Numbered from the stretch's first letter, positions 28,374 through 40,350 are shown. The stretch is 64,000 bases of DNA from Opitutus sp. ER46 (GCF_003054705.1 NZ_QAYX01000025.1:806001-870000), one strand, 5' to 3'. The notes: a model not told the origin generated them from the sequence alone. Translations and numbers: made by a program.

Positions 28374-29123
28374 GTGATCAACTGGAACCGGATTCTGAAT
28401 ACGTGCTGCGAAGTGGCGCTGGTCGGCGACTGGCGGTGTCCGCTGGGCGCGCTGCGCGACATGCCGGTGTGGGCGGACAAGCCGCTGCCGGCGCAAACCC
28501 TGCAACTTGCGGGCATGCTCGCGGCGTCGGCGCCGCACCCGATCGTGGGGGAGCTGGCGCGGATTCTCGGAGTGCGGGGTGAACCCGAGGCATTGCCATG
28601 GGCGGTGTGCGACCGGCTTTTCCGGTTGGCGATCGCGGGGTACACGCGGGCGCTGGACGAGCGGCACTGGTCGGGGATGGAGGAGTATGGCTATGCGGCG
28701 ATGGCCATCCCGGGTGGCTGCAAATTGCGGCAGGCGGTGATCGAGATCGTGATCGAGGATACCTTGGTTGCGGCGATGCTGGTCCGGCGGAAGGCGCTTG
28801 CCCCTCGCCCGAGGGATGCGGGGGGGCGCGAGCCGGGAGAGTTGGCCGAGGCGCTCGCGGTGACCGTGCGCCTGCTGGAAGTGGCGGCGAAGACGGACCA
28901 GTACCCAACCCTGTGCGATCACCTCGTGGGCGAGCTGATGTGGCACGCCGATGATGCGTTGCTGGCGCGGCTGCCGGTGGCCGGGGTGTTGTGGAGTCAC
29001 TTCTGCGCGCTGGCGCTCGACCCGCGGGCGCGGATCAGTGCGCCGGCCCGCGAGTGGCTGCGGCAGTTTCCTGCGCCGGCGGCGCCGGTGGAGGGTGGCG
29101 CCAAGGGGGCGAACCTCCCATGA
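28374..29123 (+). CDS. Unrecognised protein, first of a two-gene operon
   Basis: A 249-aa soluble protein with a GTG start preceded by an AAAGGGG purine run. It is mostly helical by composition; visible segments include WNRILNTCCEVALVGDWRCP with paired Cys, and ERHWSGMEEYGYAAMAIPGG. The C-terminal 25 residues are Pro/Ala/Gly-rich. No family is recognised. Its stop overlaps the next start (ATGA), so the two proteins are probably made in a fixed ratio and may form a complex. Confidence 0.65.
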   Translation: MINWNRILNTCCEVALVGDWRCPLGALRDMPVWADKPLPAQTLQLAGMLAASAPHPIVGELARILGVRGEPEALPWAVCDRLFRLAIAGYTRALDERHWSGMEEYGYAAMAIPGGCKLRQAVIEIVIEDTLVAAMLVRRKALAPRPRDAGGREPGELAEALAVTVRLLEVAAKTDQYPTLCDHLVGELMWHADDALLARLPVAGVLWSHFCALALDPRARISAPAREWLRQFPAPAAPVEGGAKGANLP

Positions 29124-29911
29124 GGCTCGCGATCAAGTACGCCGGACGTGAGCTTCGGGTGGAGGAGGCGCGGTTTGTCGGAGGGTGCGCCGAGCTGATG
29201 TGGCGCGAGGCCGGCGAGGCGCTCCTGGCGGCGGCGCCGCTCACGTTTGCAATGGTGACGCAGAACCTGGACCTGTCGGAGGCGCTGCAGACCTTCGCGA
29301 TGCGGGCGCCGGCGACCGATATCGAGCGGGCGCGGCGGGCGGTCACGGACTGGCTGCGACCGGGCGAGGAACTGGCCGTCGATTCGAGCCGGACTCGCGG
29401 CCTCGTCCTGCTCTCGCTCGGGCACCTGCATTGGGCGGCGCAGCATGCGGCCCGGGGGCACGTCGGTGAGGCGCATGCGCACACTGCCGCAGCGGTGTCG
29501 GTTCGGGCGCGTACCCTCGAGCACGAGTCGCTGCTGATCGGAGGTTTCGACCGGCTGGCGCGGCTGGTGGGGGAGGTGGAAGGCCTGGCCGACGGGCGGC
29601 CGCTGAGCGCCGAGTTTGCCGGCATCACTCCCGTGGGCTACTCGCCGGAGATCCTGCCTGATCTGATCGAACGATTGGTGGACGGCGGCGCGTCGGAAGG
29701 CGGGATCACCTGCGTCATGGAATCACTGGTCCGGCGGGCGGACTGGTCCTCGGTCCGGGCGCTATCCCGGACCGGCGCGGTGCACCGGGCGGTGCTGGGG
29801 CCGATCGTGCAGCGCATCCTGTTTCGGATGCCCGACCTCTCGGCCCGGGGGCGGGCCCAGTTGCTATACCTGGCGCAGGGCCTCGCGCACCCGACGACCG
29901 ATGCCGGTTAG
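29120..29911 (+). CDS. Unrecognised protein, second of a two-gene operon
   Basis: A 263-aa protein translationally coupled (ATGA) to the gene before it. It starts MRLAIKYAGRELRVEEARF and is mainly helical, with no membrane segment, signal peptide or motif I recognise; a SLGHLHWAAQHAARGHVGEAHAH stretch contains five His residues. The stop codon overlaps that of the convergent tyrS gene (TAG on plus and TAA on minus share bases 29909-29910). Confidence 0.65.
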   Translation: MRLAIKYAGRELRVEEARFVGGCAELMWREAGEALLAAAPLTFAMVTQNLDLSEALQTFAMRAPATDIERARRAVTDWLRPGEELAVDSSRTRGLVLLSLGHLHWAAQHAARGHVGEAHAHTAAAVSVRARTLEHESLLIGGFDRLARLVGEVEGLADGRPLSAEFAGITPVGYSPEILPDLIERLVDGGASEGGITCVMESLVRRADWSSVRALSRTGAVHRAVLGPIVQRILFRMPDLSARGRAQLLYLAQGLAHPTTDAG

Positions 29912-31191
29912 CGCACGTGCAGGACGGCGTAGCTGCGCTTGCCCTTGCGGAGAAGCAGGTACTTGCCGAAGAGCAGGTCCGACGTCGCGACGGTGCGGCC
30001 GAGCTCGGCGAACCGGACGTTGTTCAGGTAGATACCACCGCCCTCGACGTCCTTGCGCGCCTGACCCTTTGAAGGGGCGAGCCCGCAGGCGAGGAGGAGG
30101 TCAATGATCGTGACCGGCGCCGCTGCGGCCTCGAGCTTGGCGCGCTCGAAGTCACGGGTGGGCACTTCGCCGACCACATCGCGGAACGTCTCCTCGGAGG
30201 TGTCGCCGATCTCGGCGCCGAAGAGGATCTCGCTGGCCTTGAGCGCGCCCTCGAGGGCGGCCTGGCCGTGCACGAGCCGGGTGACCTCGCGGGCGAGGGC
30301 CTTGTGGGCTTCGCGGGCGCCGGGATTGGCGGCGTGCCGGGCCTCGAGGGCCTCGATCTCCTCGCGCGTGAGGAAGGTGAACTTGCGCAGGTACTCGGAG
30401 ACCTTGGCGTCCTCTGTGTTCACGAAGAACTGGTACAGCTTGTAGGGGCTCGTCTTCTTGGGATCGAGCCACACGGCGCCACCCTCGGTTTTGCCGAACT
30501 TGGTGCCATCGGCCTTGGTGATGAGCGGGAACGTCCAGCCCCAGGCGGGCACGCCGAGCTTGCGGCGGATGAAGTCCGTGCCGGCGGTGATGTTGCCCCA
30601 CTGGTCGGAGCCGCCGATCTGCAGCTCGCAGCCGTAGGTCTTGCGGAGGTGGTAGAAATCGTGGGCCTGCAGCAACTGGTAGCTGAACTCGGTGTAGCTG
30701 ATCCCGTTGTCGCCCTCCATGCGGGACTTCACGGAGTCCTTCGCGAGCATGACGTTCAGCGAAAAGTACTTTCCGACGTCGCGCAGGAAATCGAGGTAGC
30801 TGAGTGGCGCGGTCCAGTCGGCATTGTCGACGAGGCGGGCGGGATTGCCGGCGACGTTGAAATCGAGGAGCCGGCCGAGCTGGTCCTTGATGCAGCTGAC
30901 GTTGTGGGCGAGCTGTTCGCGGGTGAGCAGGTTGCGCTCGGCGGATTTGCCCGACGGGTCGCCGATCATGCCGGTCGCGCCGCCGGCGAGCGCAAGCGGG
31001 TGGTGGCCGGCGAGCTGGAAGCGGCGCAGGGTGAGCTGGCCCATGAGGTGGCCGACGTGCAGCGAGTCGCCCGTGGGATCGAAGCCGCAATAGAGCGTGA
31101 CCGGCCCTTCGCTGAGGCGCTTGGTGAGCGCGTCGAGGTCGGTGCAGTCGGCCAGGAGGCCGCGCCACTGGAGGTCTTCGATGAATGTCAT
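29908..31191 (-). CDS. tyrS: Tyrosyl-tRNA synthetase
   Basis: A 427-aa class I synthetase that charges tRNA-Tyr. The HIGH-equivalent is HVGHLMG after YCGFDPTGDSL, the KMSKS-equivalent is KFGKT in DGTKFGKTEGG, and GGSDQWGNI forms part of the tyrosine site. A C-terminal S4-like domain (PSKGQARKDVEGGGIYLNN) binds tRNA. The start MTFIEDLQWRGLL matches the family; the frame is open further upstream only because it crosses a GAGTGA-type repeat that reads as LTLTFTLTF. It converges on, and overlaps by 4 nt, the gene on the other strand. Confidence 0.97.
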   Translation of the reverse strand: MTFIEDLQWRGLLADCTDLDALTKRLSEGPVTLYCGFDPTGDSLHVGHLMGQLTLRRFQLAGHHPLALAGGATGMIGDPSGKSAERNLLTREQLAHNVSCIKDQLGRLLDFNVAGNPARLVDNADWTAPLSYLDFLRDVGKYFSLNVMLAKDSVKSRMEGDNGISYTEFSYQLLQAHDFYHLRKTYGCELQIGGSDQWGNITAGTDFIRRKLGVPAWGWTFPLITKADGTKFGKTEGGAVWLDPKKTSPYKLYQFFVNTEDAKVSEYLRKFTFLTREEIEALEARHAANPGAREAHKALAREVTRLVHGQAALEGALKASEILFGAEIGDTSEETFRDVVGEVPTRDFERAKLEAAAAPVTIIDLLLACGLAPSKGQARKDVEGGGIYLNNVRFAELGRTVATSDLLFGKYLLLRKGKRSYAVLHVR

Positions 31192-31242
31192 GGCAGAAGC
31201 GGGGGAGTTAACCCGGCGCAGGGCGGGACCGTCAAGGGGCAC

Positions 31243-31311
31243 GAGAGTGAAAGTAAAAGTGAGAGTGAAAGTGAGAGTGAGGGTGAACGTGAGAGGGAGC
31301 GCGAGTGAGAG
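31243..31311. repeat. GAGTGA/AAGTGA hexamer array upstream of tyrS
   Basis: About eleven degenerate hexamers of the forms GAGTGA, AAGTGA, AAGTAA, GGGTGA, GAACGT and GAGAGG. The array is purine-rich on the plus strand and starts 52 nt from the tyrS start codon, so it lies in the tyrS leader or promoter. Confidence 0.75.
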
Positions 31312-31590
31312 CGGGGGTGGGGGGCGGGCCTGAGTCCATCCGAGCACCGCGATTTGCGAAAGGGGCGCGGGATTCTGCGCGCGGATTGCGTGGAAACTGG
31401 GGCGATAGGCTGAGCCACCCGTCGGACGCGTGACGCATTGCGCCCCTCGCGGGACAGAAATCCGCCCGGGCGGCACCCCTTTTGCACCCCGGAGTCGCCG
31501 CGATGGATTCAAGGTCGCGTCCCTTTCCGCCCCTGCGGCGGGTTTGAGCGCGTGCTGGCAGCGCGGCTTATGGCCGATGGGGTGAAAACA

Positions 31591-31606
31591 GTAACCCTCC
31601 TGTTAC
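31591..31606. promoter_or_regulatory. Small inverted repeat GTAAC-N6-GTTAC upstream of peroxiredoxin
   Basis: Five-base arms 16 nt in total length, 96 nt before the peroxiredoxin start. It could be an operator for a redox-responsive regulator, but short arms make chance occurrence quite possible. Confidence 0.25.
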
Positions 31607-31701
31607 GTGGAATTTCGATTTGCGACGGCTCAGAGGGCGACACAACGTTCCGTTTCCCGGCGGCCCATTGCTGTCCGGCGATTCCTAACCACACGACTCC
31701 C

Positions 31702-32175
31702 ATGGCTATTCCAGTTGGTACCCACGCACCTGATTTCACGCTCAAGACGAAGACCGCCGATGGTCTCAAGGATGTGAAGTTGAGCGAGAATTTCGGGCAG
31801 CGCTCCACGGTCCTGTTGTTCTTCCCCCTCGCGTTCACCGGAGTGTGCACGCAGGAGATGTGCGACCAGTCGGGCGGCTTGGCCGACTATGAGAAGCTCG
31901 GCGCGACGGTGTATGCCATCAGCGTCGACAGCCCGTTCGCGCAGGAGGCTTGGGCCAAGGCGAACCGGATCGGCCTCACGCTGCTCTCGGACCTGAACAA
32001 GACCACGATCAAGGCTTACGACGTGGTGTTCCCGATGCTGGCGGGCGTGGGTGACACGGCTGCGCGCGCGGCCTTCGTCATCGGCAAGGACGGCATCGTG
32101 AAGTACGCCGAGCAAACGCCGACGCCGAAAGACCTGCCCAATTTCGTGGCGATCAAGGCCGCCCTGGCCAAATAA
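31702..32175 (+). CDS. Peroxiredoxin (AhpE/redoxin type)
   Basis: A 157-aa thiol peroxidase that reduces hydrogen peroxide or organic peroxides. The peroxidatic motif reads FPLAFTGVCTQEMC, with the active Cys at about residue 49 and a second Cys five residues later; no other Cys is obvious, so it may act as a 1-Cys or closely spaced 2-Cys enzyme. The C-terminal part (AFVIGKDGIVKYAEQTP) is typical. Start MAIPVGTHAPDFTL is set by the family N-terminus. It precedes aconitase by 96 nt; a peroxide defence next to an iron-sulfur enzyme is plausible but may be chance. Confidence 0.92.
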   Translation: MAIPVGTHAPDFTLKTKTADGLKDVKLSENFGQRSTVLLFFPLAFTGVCTQEMCDQSGGLADYEKLGATVYAISVDSPFAQEAWAKANRIGLTLLSDLNKTTIKAYDVVFPMLAGVGDTAARAAFVIGKDGIVKYAEQTPTPKDLPNFVAIKAALAK

Positions 32176-32271
32176 GGCCAGCACGACGACGGCGACATGA
32201 CCGGCGGCGGACCTCCGCCGCCCGGCGTTGTCACGTCCCCTGTTGCCGCACCCTCACTGTCCCTACTCCCC

Positions 32272-35124
<2,853 letters not shown>

Positions 35125-35259
35125 CGGCCAGGGGGATAGGCAGTTTCCGCATCCGGTTGACATTAAAGCGGGCCGGCGGGCGGGGCGATTGAGTAATGAG
35201 CGCACTTGCCCCGCCTCCTGAAACAGCAACATTCCAGACGTAGAACCGGAAATTTTCCC

Positions 35260-35769
35260 ATGACCGACGCTGGCAAACCCGTGTATCTGGTGGATGCGTA
35301 CTCCGACCCGGTGGTCGTGCGCATCGACGGGCGCGCGAGCTTCCAGAACAGCGGATGCCTGCGGGATTTTATCCTGGAGATGCTGCAGCGGGGAAAGAAC
35401 CGCTTCGTGATCGATTTCCGGGCGTGCGCGAGCATGGACAGCACGTTTCTCGGCATGCTGGCGGGCGCCGCCATCGAGCTGCGCAAGACGTCGCCGGCGG
35501 GCAGTCTGGTCGTGGCGCGGCCCGGCCCGCGCAACCTCGAGCTGATTCGGAATCTTGGCCTGCACCGCCTGCTCACGCTGGACTCCGGCGAGGCGGTCCC
35601 GCCGCTGGAGAACTGCAACACGCCGCTCGCCTGCAAGACCCGCAGCGAGATTGAAACGGCGCGCCAGGTCCTCGAGGCGCACGAGCATCTCATCAGCGTC
35701 GATGAGGAAAACCGCTCCAAGTTTCAGGATGTGCTGACGTTCCTGCGCTCGCGCGTCGCACAGCAGTGA
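35260..35769 (+). CDS. STAS-domain protein (anti-sigma factor antagonist-like)
   Basis: A 169-aa protein with an N-terminal STAS domain. The segment RFVIDFRACASMDSTFLGML places the usual phosphorylatable Ser at about residue 61. Residues after about 110 are an extra helical C-terminus. Such proteins release sigma factors or other targets by binding anti-sigma kinases when unphosphorylated. The gene is followed, 225 nt away on the same strand, by a SpoIIE-type phosphatase, its natural activator. A TTGACA at 35157-35162 lies upstream but has no good -10 at standard spacing. Confidence 0.85.
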   Translation: MTDAGKPVYLVDAYSDPVVVRIDGRASFQNSGCLRDFILEMLQRGKNRFVIDFRACASMDSTFLGMLAGAAIELRKTSPAGSLVVARPGPRNLELIRNLGLHRLLTLDSGEAVPPLENCNTPLACKTRSEIETARQVLEAHEHLISVDEENRSKFQDVLTFLRSRVAQQ

Positions 35770-35809
35770 CGGCGCGAACGGCGGCCGGCCTCTGATTTCT
35801 AAAATCCGG

Positions 35810-35872
35810 CTTCTGGCTTCAGGCCTCTGACCTCTGAGTTCAGGCTTCTGGCTTCCGATCTCCGGCCGCTGG
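35810..35872. repeat. Nine-unit heptamer array (CTTCTGG type)
   Basis: Nine consecutive 7-nt units: CTTCTGG, CTTCAGG, CCTCTGA, CCTCTGA, GTTCAGG, CTTCTGG, CTTCCGA, TCTCCGG, CCGCTGG. The register is unbroken over 63 nt although units differ. It lies in the 225-nt gap between the STAS and SpoIIE genes. A further TCTGA-like unit precedes it near 35791. Confidence 0.8.
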
Positions 35873-35994
35873 GTCCGCGCGGCATTTGGCTTTGCCCTGT
35901 AGGCGATCCGCCCCAACGTGCCGGCTGCGGTACCTCCTTGGCCTCGTAAGCTTTCGAGCGCTGGCGCCGAGGCCGGTTCCGCGCCCGCTTCGCC

Positions 35995-37440
35995 ATGTCC
36001 CATCCCGTCCTCACCGTCATCCTGCTGGCATTGCTGCTCGCGGTCGCGCTTAGCCTGCGACGGGCGCGGCGGTCCGCCGACGCCGCAGCGGTGGCGGCGC
36101 GCCGGCTGCGCGAGGACCGCCAGCGGTTGCTGGACTTCATGCATTTCATGACGCAGGCGCTGGGCGCAGGGCTGTCGCGGCAGGAGCTGCAGCAGCGGAT
36201 CGTCCACGCGGCGATCATCTGCACCGGCGCGCTGAGCGGCTGCTTCTTCGTGCGCACGTCGCGGAACACCATGCGCAGCGTGGCAGTGGAGGGCCTGTTT
36301 CCGCCGCACCGGCCGCTGACCGACGAGGTGAAGGCGGCGTTGACGACGCGCGCCAAGTTTCTCGAGCACGTGTTGAAGGCGGAGGAGTTCCCGGTGGAGG
36401 AGGGGATCGTCGGGCGCGTCGCCCGGAACCGGCGCGGCGAGCTGCTCGCCGACGCCGAGGCCGATGCGCGCATGGTCAAGCACGACGACCCGGCGCTGCG
36501 GGTACGTTCGGTGATCGTGGTGCCGCTGGTGTTTCGCCGGCAGTTCTTCGGCGTCCTCGCCGTGACCAACCCGGCGGGCGGCCGCCGGTTCACGCCGGCG
36601 GAGTTTCACCTGATGGAGTCGCTCGCGGAGCAGGCGGCGCTCGCGCTGCACAACGCCGAGTTCCTCCACCTGCAGATGGAGCGGCGGCAGCTCGACCTCG
36701 ATCTTTCGCTCGCGAGCAGCATCCAGCAGATGCTGCTGCCGCGGGAGGAGCTGCGCTTCGACGGCGTGGAGCTCAACGCCCGGTACAAGTCGGCCCAGAA
36801 GGTGGGCGGCGACTTCTACGACGTCTTCGCGCTCTCACCGGAGCGGCTCGGCGTGGTCGTGGGTGACGTCTCCGGGAAAGGGATACCGGCCTCGCTGCTG
36901 ATGGCGATTTGCCGGACGCACCTGCGCCAGATCGCGCCGCGCCACACGTCGCCCGGTGCCGCGCTGGTGGAGTTGAACCGCACCATGGGCGGCGACTGCC
37001 ACGGCCAGCTCTACATCACGCTGCTGTACGCGATCATCGATGTGCGCCGCAACGAGCTGACGTATGCGCGGGCGGGCCACGAGTGCCCGCTGCTCGTGCG
37101 GCGCGATCCGGCGGCCGGTCGCGTGCGGGCGGAGTTCGGGGCGGGCGAGGGCATGGCGGTGGGCATGGTGCCGGACGCGATGTTCGCCGAGACGATGGCC
37201 GACCACACCGAGCGTTTTGAGCCGGGGAGCGTGTGCGTGCTCTACACCGACGGGCTGACGGAAGCGCCCAATGAGGACGGCAAGGAGTTCTCGGGCGCGC
37301 GGTTGGCCGACATGGTCGTGGCGGCCTTTGCGCTGCCCCCGCGGGCGGTCAACGACGCGGTCCTGGCGGCGGCCGAACGCTTCACCGGCGGCACGCCACA
37401 GCGGGACGATTTTACGCTCGTCACAGTTCGAAGAGTTTGA
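35995..37440 (+). CDS. Membrane-anchored GAF-SpoIIE (PP2C) serine phosphatase, RsbU type
   Basis: A 481-aa phosphatase likely to dephosphorylate a STAS protein in a partner-switching pathway. An N-terminal hydrophobic helix ([17 protein letters not shown], residues 5-21) anchors it; a GAF domain follows (about 55-225; [17 protein letters not shown]) and then the PP2C/SpoIIE domain (about 255-478) with metal-binding motifs [22 protein letters not shown] and [13 protein letters not shown]. The STAS gene upstream is the obvious substrate candidate. No RsbW-like kinase is present in the window. Confidence 0.93.
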   Translation: MSHPVLTVILLALLLAVALSLRRARRSADAAAVAARRLREDRQRLLDFMHFMTQALGAGLSRQELQQRIVHAAIICTGALSGCFFVRTSRNTMRSVAVEGLFPPHRPLTDEVKAALTTRAKFLEHVLKAEEFPVEEGIVGRVARNRRGELLADAEADARMVKHDDPALRVRSVIVVPLVFRRQFFGVLAVTNPAGGRRFTPAEFHLMESLAEQAALALHNAEFLHLQMERRQLDLDLSLASSIQQMLLPREELRFDGVELNARYKSAQKVGGDFYDVFALSPERLGVVVGDVSGKGIPASLLMAICRTHLRQIAPRHTSPGAALVELNRTMGGDCHGQLYITLLYAIIDVRRNELTYARAGHECPLLVRRDPAAGRVRAEFGAGEGMAVGMVPDAMFAETMADHTERFEPGSVCVLYTDGLTEAPNEDGKEFSGARLADMVVAAFALPPRAVNDAVLAAAERFTGGTPQRDDFTLVTVRRV

Positions 37441-37478
37441 AGTGGCGCCATCGATCGCAGGCCTTACCGTGCGCTCGC

Positions 37479-38705
37479 ATGTCCGCCGTTTCCTCGTCCT
37501 CCCCCTCCGATCGTTTCAGCCTGCCTGACGCGGGCGGTCACTTTGGCCGCTATGGCGGCGTGTTTGTGCCGGAGACCCTGATGACGGCGCTGCAGGAACT
37601 CGGGGACGTGTACGCGGCGGCGCGGCAGGATCCGGAGTTCCAGCGGGAGTTGCGGCACCACCTGAAGGAGTTCGCGGGACGCCCCACCGAGCTCTATTTC
37701 GCGGAGCGGCTGACCGAGTATGCGGGCGGGGCGAAGATTTACCTCAAGCGCGAGGACCTGCTGCACACGGGGGCGCACAAGATCAACAACGCGCTCGCCC
37801 AGGCCCTGCTGGCGCGCCGCATGGGCAAGAAGCGGATCATCGCCGAGACCGGGGCCGGCCAGCACGGCGTCGCGACGGCGGCGGTGTGCGCCAAGTTTGG
37901 TCTCGAGTGTGTCGTGTACATGGGCGCGGTGGACATGGAACGCCAGGCCCTGAACGTCTTCCGCATGCGGCTGATGGGCGCCGAGGTGCGCGGGGTGGAG
38001 GCCGGCCAGAAGACGCTCAAGGAGGCGATCAACGAGGCGATGCGCGACTGGGTGACCAACGTCCGCAGCACCCACTACATCCTCGGTTCGGCGCTCGGCG
38101 CGCACCCGTACCCGATGATGGTCCGCGATTTTCACCGGGTGATCGGCCAGGAGGTGCGCGAGCAGATCCTGGCGCGGGAGCAGCGCCTGCCCGACGAGAT
38201 GGTGGCCTGCGTGGGCGGTGGCTCGAATGCGATCGGCTTCTTCTTCGAGTTCCTCGACGAACCCTCGGTCCGCCTGGTCGGAGTCGAGGCGGGAGGCCGC
38301 GGCATCAAGCGCGGCGAACACGCGGCCCGCTTCGAGGGCGGCAAACTCGGCGTGCTCCAGGGCAGCAAAACCTACATTCTCCAGAACCCCGATGGGCAGA
38401 TCGAGCTGACGCATTCGGTGAGCGCGGGCCTGGACTACGCGGCGATCGGCCCCGAGCACGCCTATTACCGCGATCGGAACCGCGTGCAGTACGCGTACGC
38501 CTGCGACGACGAGGTGATCGAGACGTTCCAGCTTTGTTCACGCCTCGAAGGCATCATCCCGGCGCTCGAGAGCACCCATGCCCTGGTCCACGGCCTCAAG
38601 CGCGCGAAAGAGATGCGGAAGGACCAGATCATCGTGATCAACCTCTCCGGACGCGGGGACAAGGACGTGAACCAGGTCGCCAAGATTCTGGGCGTGACGC
38701 TGTGA
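37479..38705 (+). CDS. trpB: Tryptophan synthase beta chain
   Basis: A 408-aa PLP enzyme joining indole and serine to make tryptophan. [13 protein letters not shown] holds the PLP Lys, [13 protein letters not shown] is the catalytic Glu region and [10 protein letters not shown] binds the PLP phosphate. Length is normal for TrpB1. Unusually for trp genes, trpA is not adjacent: the neighbours are a SpoIIE phosphatase gene (38 nt upstream) and yicC. Start [13 protein letters not shown] is an ATG; nothing stronger is available. Confidence 0.97.
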   Translation: MSAVSSSSPSDRFSLPDAGGHFGRYGGVFVPETLMTALQELGDVYAAARQDPEFQRELRHHLKEFAGRPTELYFAERLTEYAGGAKIYLKREDLLHTGAHKINNALAQALLARRMGKKRIIAETGAGQHGVATAAVCAKFGLECVVYMGAVDMERQALNVFRMRLMGAEVRGVEAGQKTLKEAINEAMRDWVTNVRSTHYILGSALGAHPYPMMVRDFHRVIGQEVREQILAREQRLPDEMVACVGGGSNAIGFFFEFLDEPSVRLVGVEAGGRGIKRGEHAARFEGGKLGVLQGSKTYILQNPDGQIELTHSVSAGLDYAAIGPEHAYYRDRNRVQYAYACDDEVIETFQLCSRLEGIIPALESTHALVHGLKRAKEMRKDQIIVINLSGRGDKDVNQVAKILGVTL

Positions 38706-38789
38706 TTCCCCAAGCTGCGCGGGTGGTGCGACGACCAAATCGGTCGGCAGCCTTGCCACGGGTTGGTTGATACCTGTTACATCCCTCTC

Positions 38790-39662
38790 ATGCGCAGCAT
38801 GACAGGCTACGGCCGGGCCACGGCCGCACTAGAGGAGCACACGCTGACGGTCCAAGTCAGCTCCGTTAACCGCAAGACCCTCGACCTTACCATCGCGGCT
38901 CCCGAGGAGTGGGAGGCGTTGGAGCCGGTGGTCGCCGAACTCGTGCGCAAATTTGCCGCGCGCGGCAAGGTCCACGTCAGCATCGAGATGACGGGTGAGA
39001 AGTCGGCGGCTGCGACCGCGTGGGACGAGGATGCGGCCGCGGAAGCCCTGGAGCGGCTGGAACGTTTTGCAGCGCAGTCAGGCGTGAAATTCGAGCCGAC
39101 TGCGGAGCTCCTCTGGGAGGTAGCCAATGCGCAAAAGCGCGAGGACCTGTTGCCTCCGGCGGAGCGGGCGCAGGCTGTGGTGAGTGCCACGGTCACGGCC
39201 GCGCTACGGGCGTTTGCCGCGATGCGCGCGAAGGAGGGCGAGTCGCTGTTCGTCGATTTCATCAAGCGGGCGCAGACGCTGCACCGATATGTCGAGGCGA
39301 TCGCCGCGCGGGCGCCCCAGGTGCCCTCGCACTACCGCGAACAGCTGATGAAGCGGCTGCGCGAGGCCGGGCTGGAGCTCGACCTGAATGACGAGCGCGT
39401 GCTGCGGGAGATCGCGCTGTTCGCCGACCGCTGTGACGTCAGCGAGGAGATCACGCGCCTGCGGAGCCATTTTGAACAGTTCACGGCGCTGCTGAAGTCC
39501 GATGGCGAGATCGGCCGCAAGGCCGAGTTTCTCCTGCAGGAGATTGGCCGGGAGGTGAACACGATCGGCAGCAAGGCCAACGATCTGACGATCGCGCGGT
39601 CCGTCATTGAGCTGAAGAACGAGCTCGAGCGGATCCGCGAGCAGATGGCCAACGTGGAGTAG
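38790..39662 (+). CDS. yicC: YicC family endoribonuclease-like protein
   Basis: A 290-aa protein of the YicC/YloC family, members of which act as endoribonucleases in RNA turnover. The start MRSMTGYGRA is the conserved N-terminus, and the DUF1732-type C-terminus reads EEITRLRSHFEQF then GRKAEFLLQEIGREVNTIGSKAND, both diagnostic. Length is normal. It follows trpB by 84 nt and precedes the convergent lspA by 63 nt. Confidence 0.95.
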   Translation: MRSMTGYGRATAALEEHTLTVQVSSVNRKTLDLTIAAPEEWEALEPVVAELVRKFAARGKVHVSIEMTGEKSAAATAWDEDAAAEALERLERFAAQSGVKFEPTAELLWEVANAQKREDLLPPAERAQAVVSATVTAALRAFAAMRAKEGESLFVDFIKRAQTLHRYVEAIAARAPQVPSHYREQLMKRLREAGLELDLNDERVLREIALFADRCDVSEEITRLRSHFEQFTALLKSDGEIGRKAEFLLQEIGREVNTIGSKANDLTIARSVIELKNELERIREQMANVE

Positions 39663-39725
39663 GCGAGGAGGTCCGCCGGTCCGGCGCGCGGAGTGCAGCT
39701 GGCCGCGGGAGGCGAGCGCGGCGCC

Positions 39726-40313
39726 CTACGGCGTCGGCGGGGTCGGTGCGGCGGGCTGCGGGGTACGCAGCGAGATCCACAGGTAAACGATCACGCCGAT
39801 GCAAATGCCGGAGTCCGCGACGTTGAACGTCGGGTAAACGTAGTCGCCGAAGTGCAGATCGATGAAATCGATCACGTGGCGATAGACCAGCCGGTCGGTG
39901 AGGTTGCCGGCGATGCCGCCGCAGAGGAGGCCGAAGGCGATCTGCGCGGCGCGCTGGTGGAGTCCGAGCGCGCGGCGCCAGAGGAAGATTGCGGCGAGGG
40001 TCCCGACCGCGAGGGTCGCCAGCATCACGCTGCGGCCGGAGAACATGCTCCAAGCCGCGCCGGTGTTGCCGACGTGGACGAGGTTGAAGAAGCCGGGGAT
40101 CACCGGGATTGCGCCGGAGGCCTCGCCGTAGGTGGGGAACGGGAGCCGGGCGACGATCCAGAGCTTCGTGAGCTGGTCGAGCGCGTATACCGTGAGCGCG
40201 AGCAGCCAAAGCTGCCGGTAGCGCAGCAGCCGTTGCGGCAGGGGCCGGCGCGCGGGCGCAACCGGCGGGGTGGCCGCCGTGACCGGCGGTGGGCTGGGAG
40301 GTGTGTCGGACAT
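39726..40313 (-). CDS. lspA: Lipoprotein signal peptidase (signal peptidase II)
   Basis: A 195-aa inner-membrane aspartyl protease that removes signal peptides from prolipoproteins. Four hydrophobic helices are visible. The conserved motifs are DQLTKLWI, NTGAAWSMF, GGIAGNLTDRL with VIDFID, and YPTFNVADSGI; the Asp residues in VIDFID and NVADS are the catalytic pair. The N-terminus has a Pro-rich extension (about 25 residues). It is the last gene of ileS-DksA-like-lspA, a clustering like ileS-lspA of enterobacteria. Confidence 0.96.
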   Translation of the reverse strand: MSDTPPSPPPVTAATPPVAPARRPLPQRLLRYRQLWLLALTVYALDQLTKLWIVARLPFPTYGEASGAIPVIPGFFNLVHVGNTGAAWSMFSGRSVMLATLAVGTLAAIFLWRRALGLHQRAAQIAFGLLCGGIAGNLTDRLVYRHVIDFIDLHFGDYVYPTFNVADSGICIGVIVYLWISLRTPQPAAPTPPTP

Positions 40314-40350
40314 GCGCGGCCGTCAGCCGTGGAGCATGGCTGGAACCGGA

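Larger units (their letters stand above)
31192..31701. other. Divergent gap between tyrS and peroxiredoxin genes
   Basis: 510 nt with no convincing gene. It contains a purine-rich hexamer array (31243-31311) just upstream of tyrS and a small inverted repeat GTAAC-6 nt-GTTAC (31591-31606), about 100 nt before the peroxiredoxin start, in a less GC-rich stretch likely to hold its promoter. Confidence 0.55.

Noticed and set aside
31192-31512. N-terminal extension of tyrS
   Set aside because: The extension crosses a GAGTGA array (reads as LTLTFTLTF) and lacks any family similarity; MTFIEDL is the normal TyrRS start.
31591-31606. Strong operator claim for the GTAAC-N6-GTTAC repeat
   Set aside because: Arms of five bases are too short to claim a regulator; kept only as a low-confidence site.
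35157-35162. TTGACA as a -35 box for the STAS gene
   Set aside because: No acceptable -10 element at 16-18 nt spacing, so I do not report a promoter.
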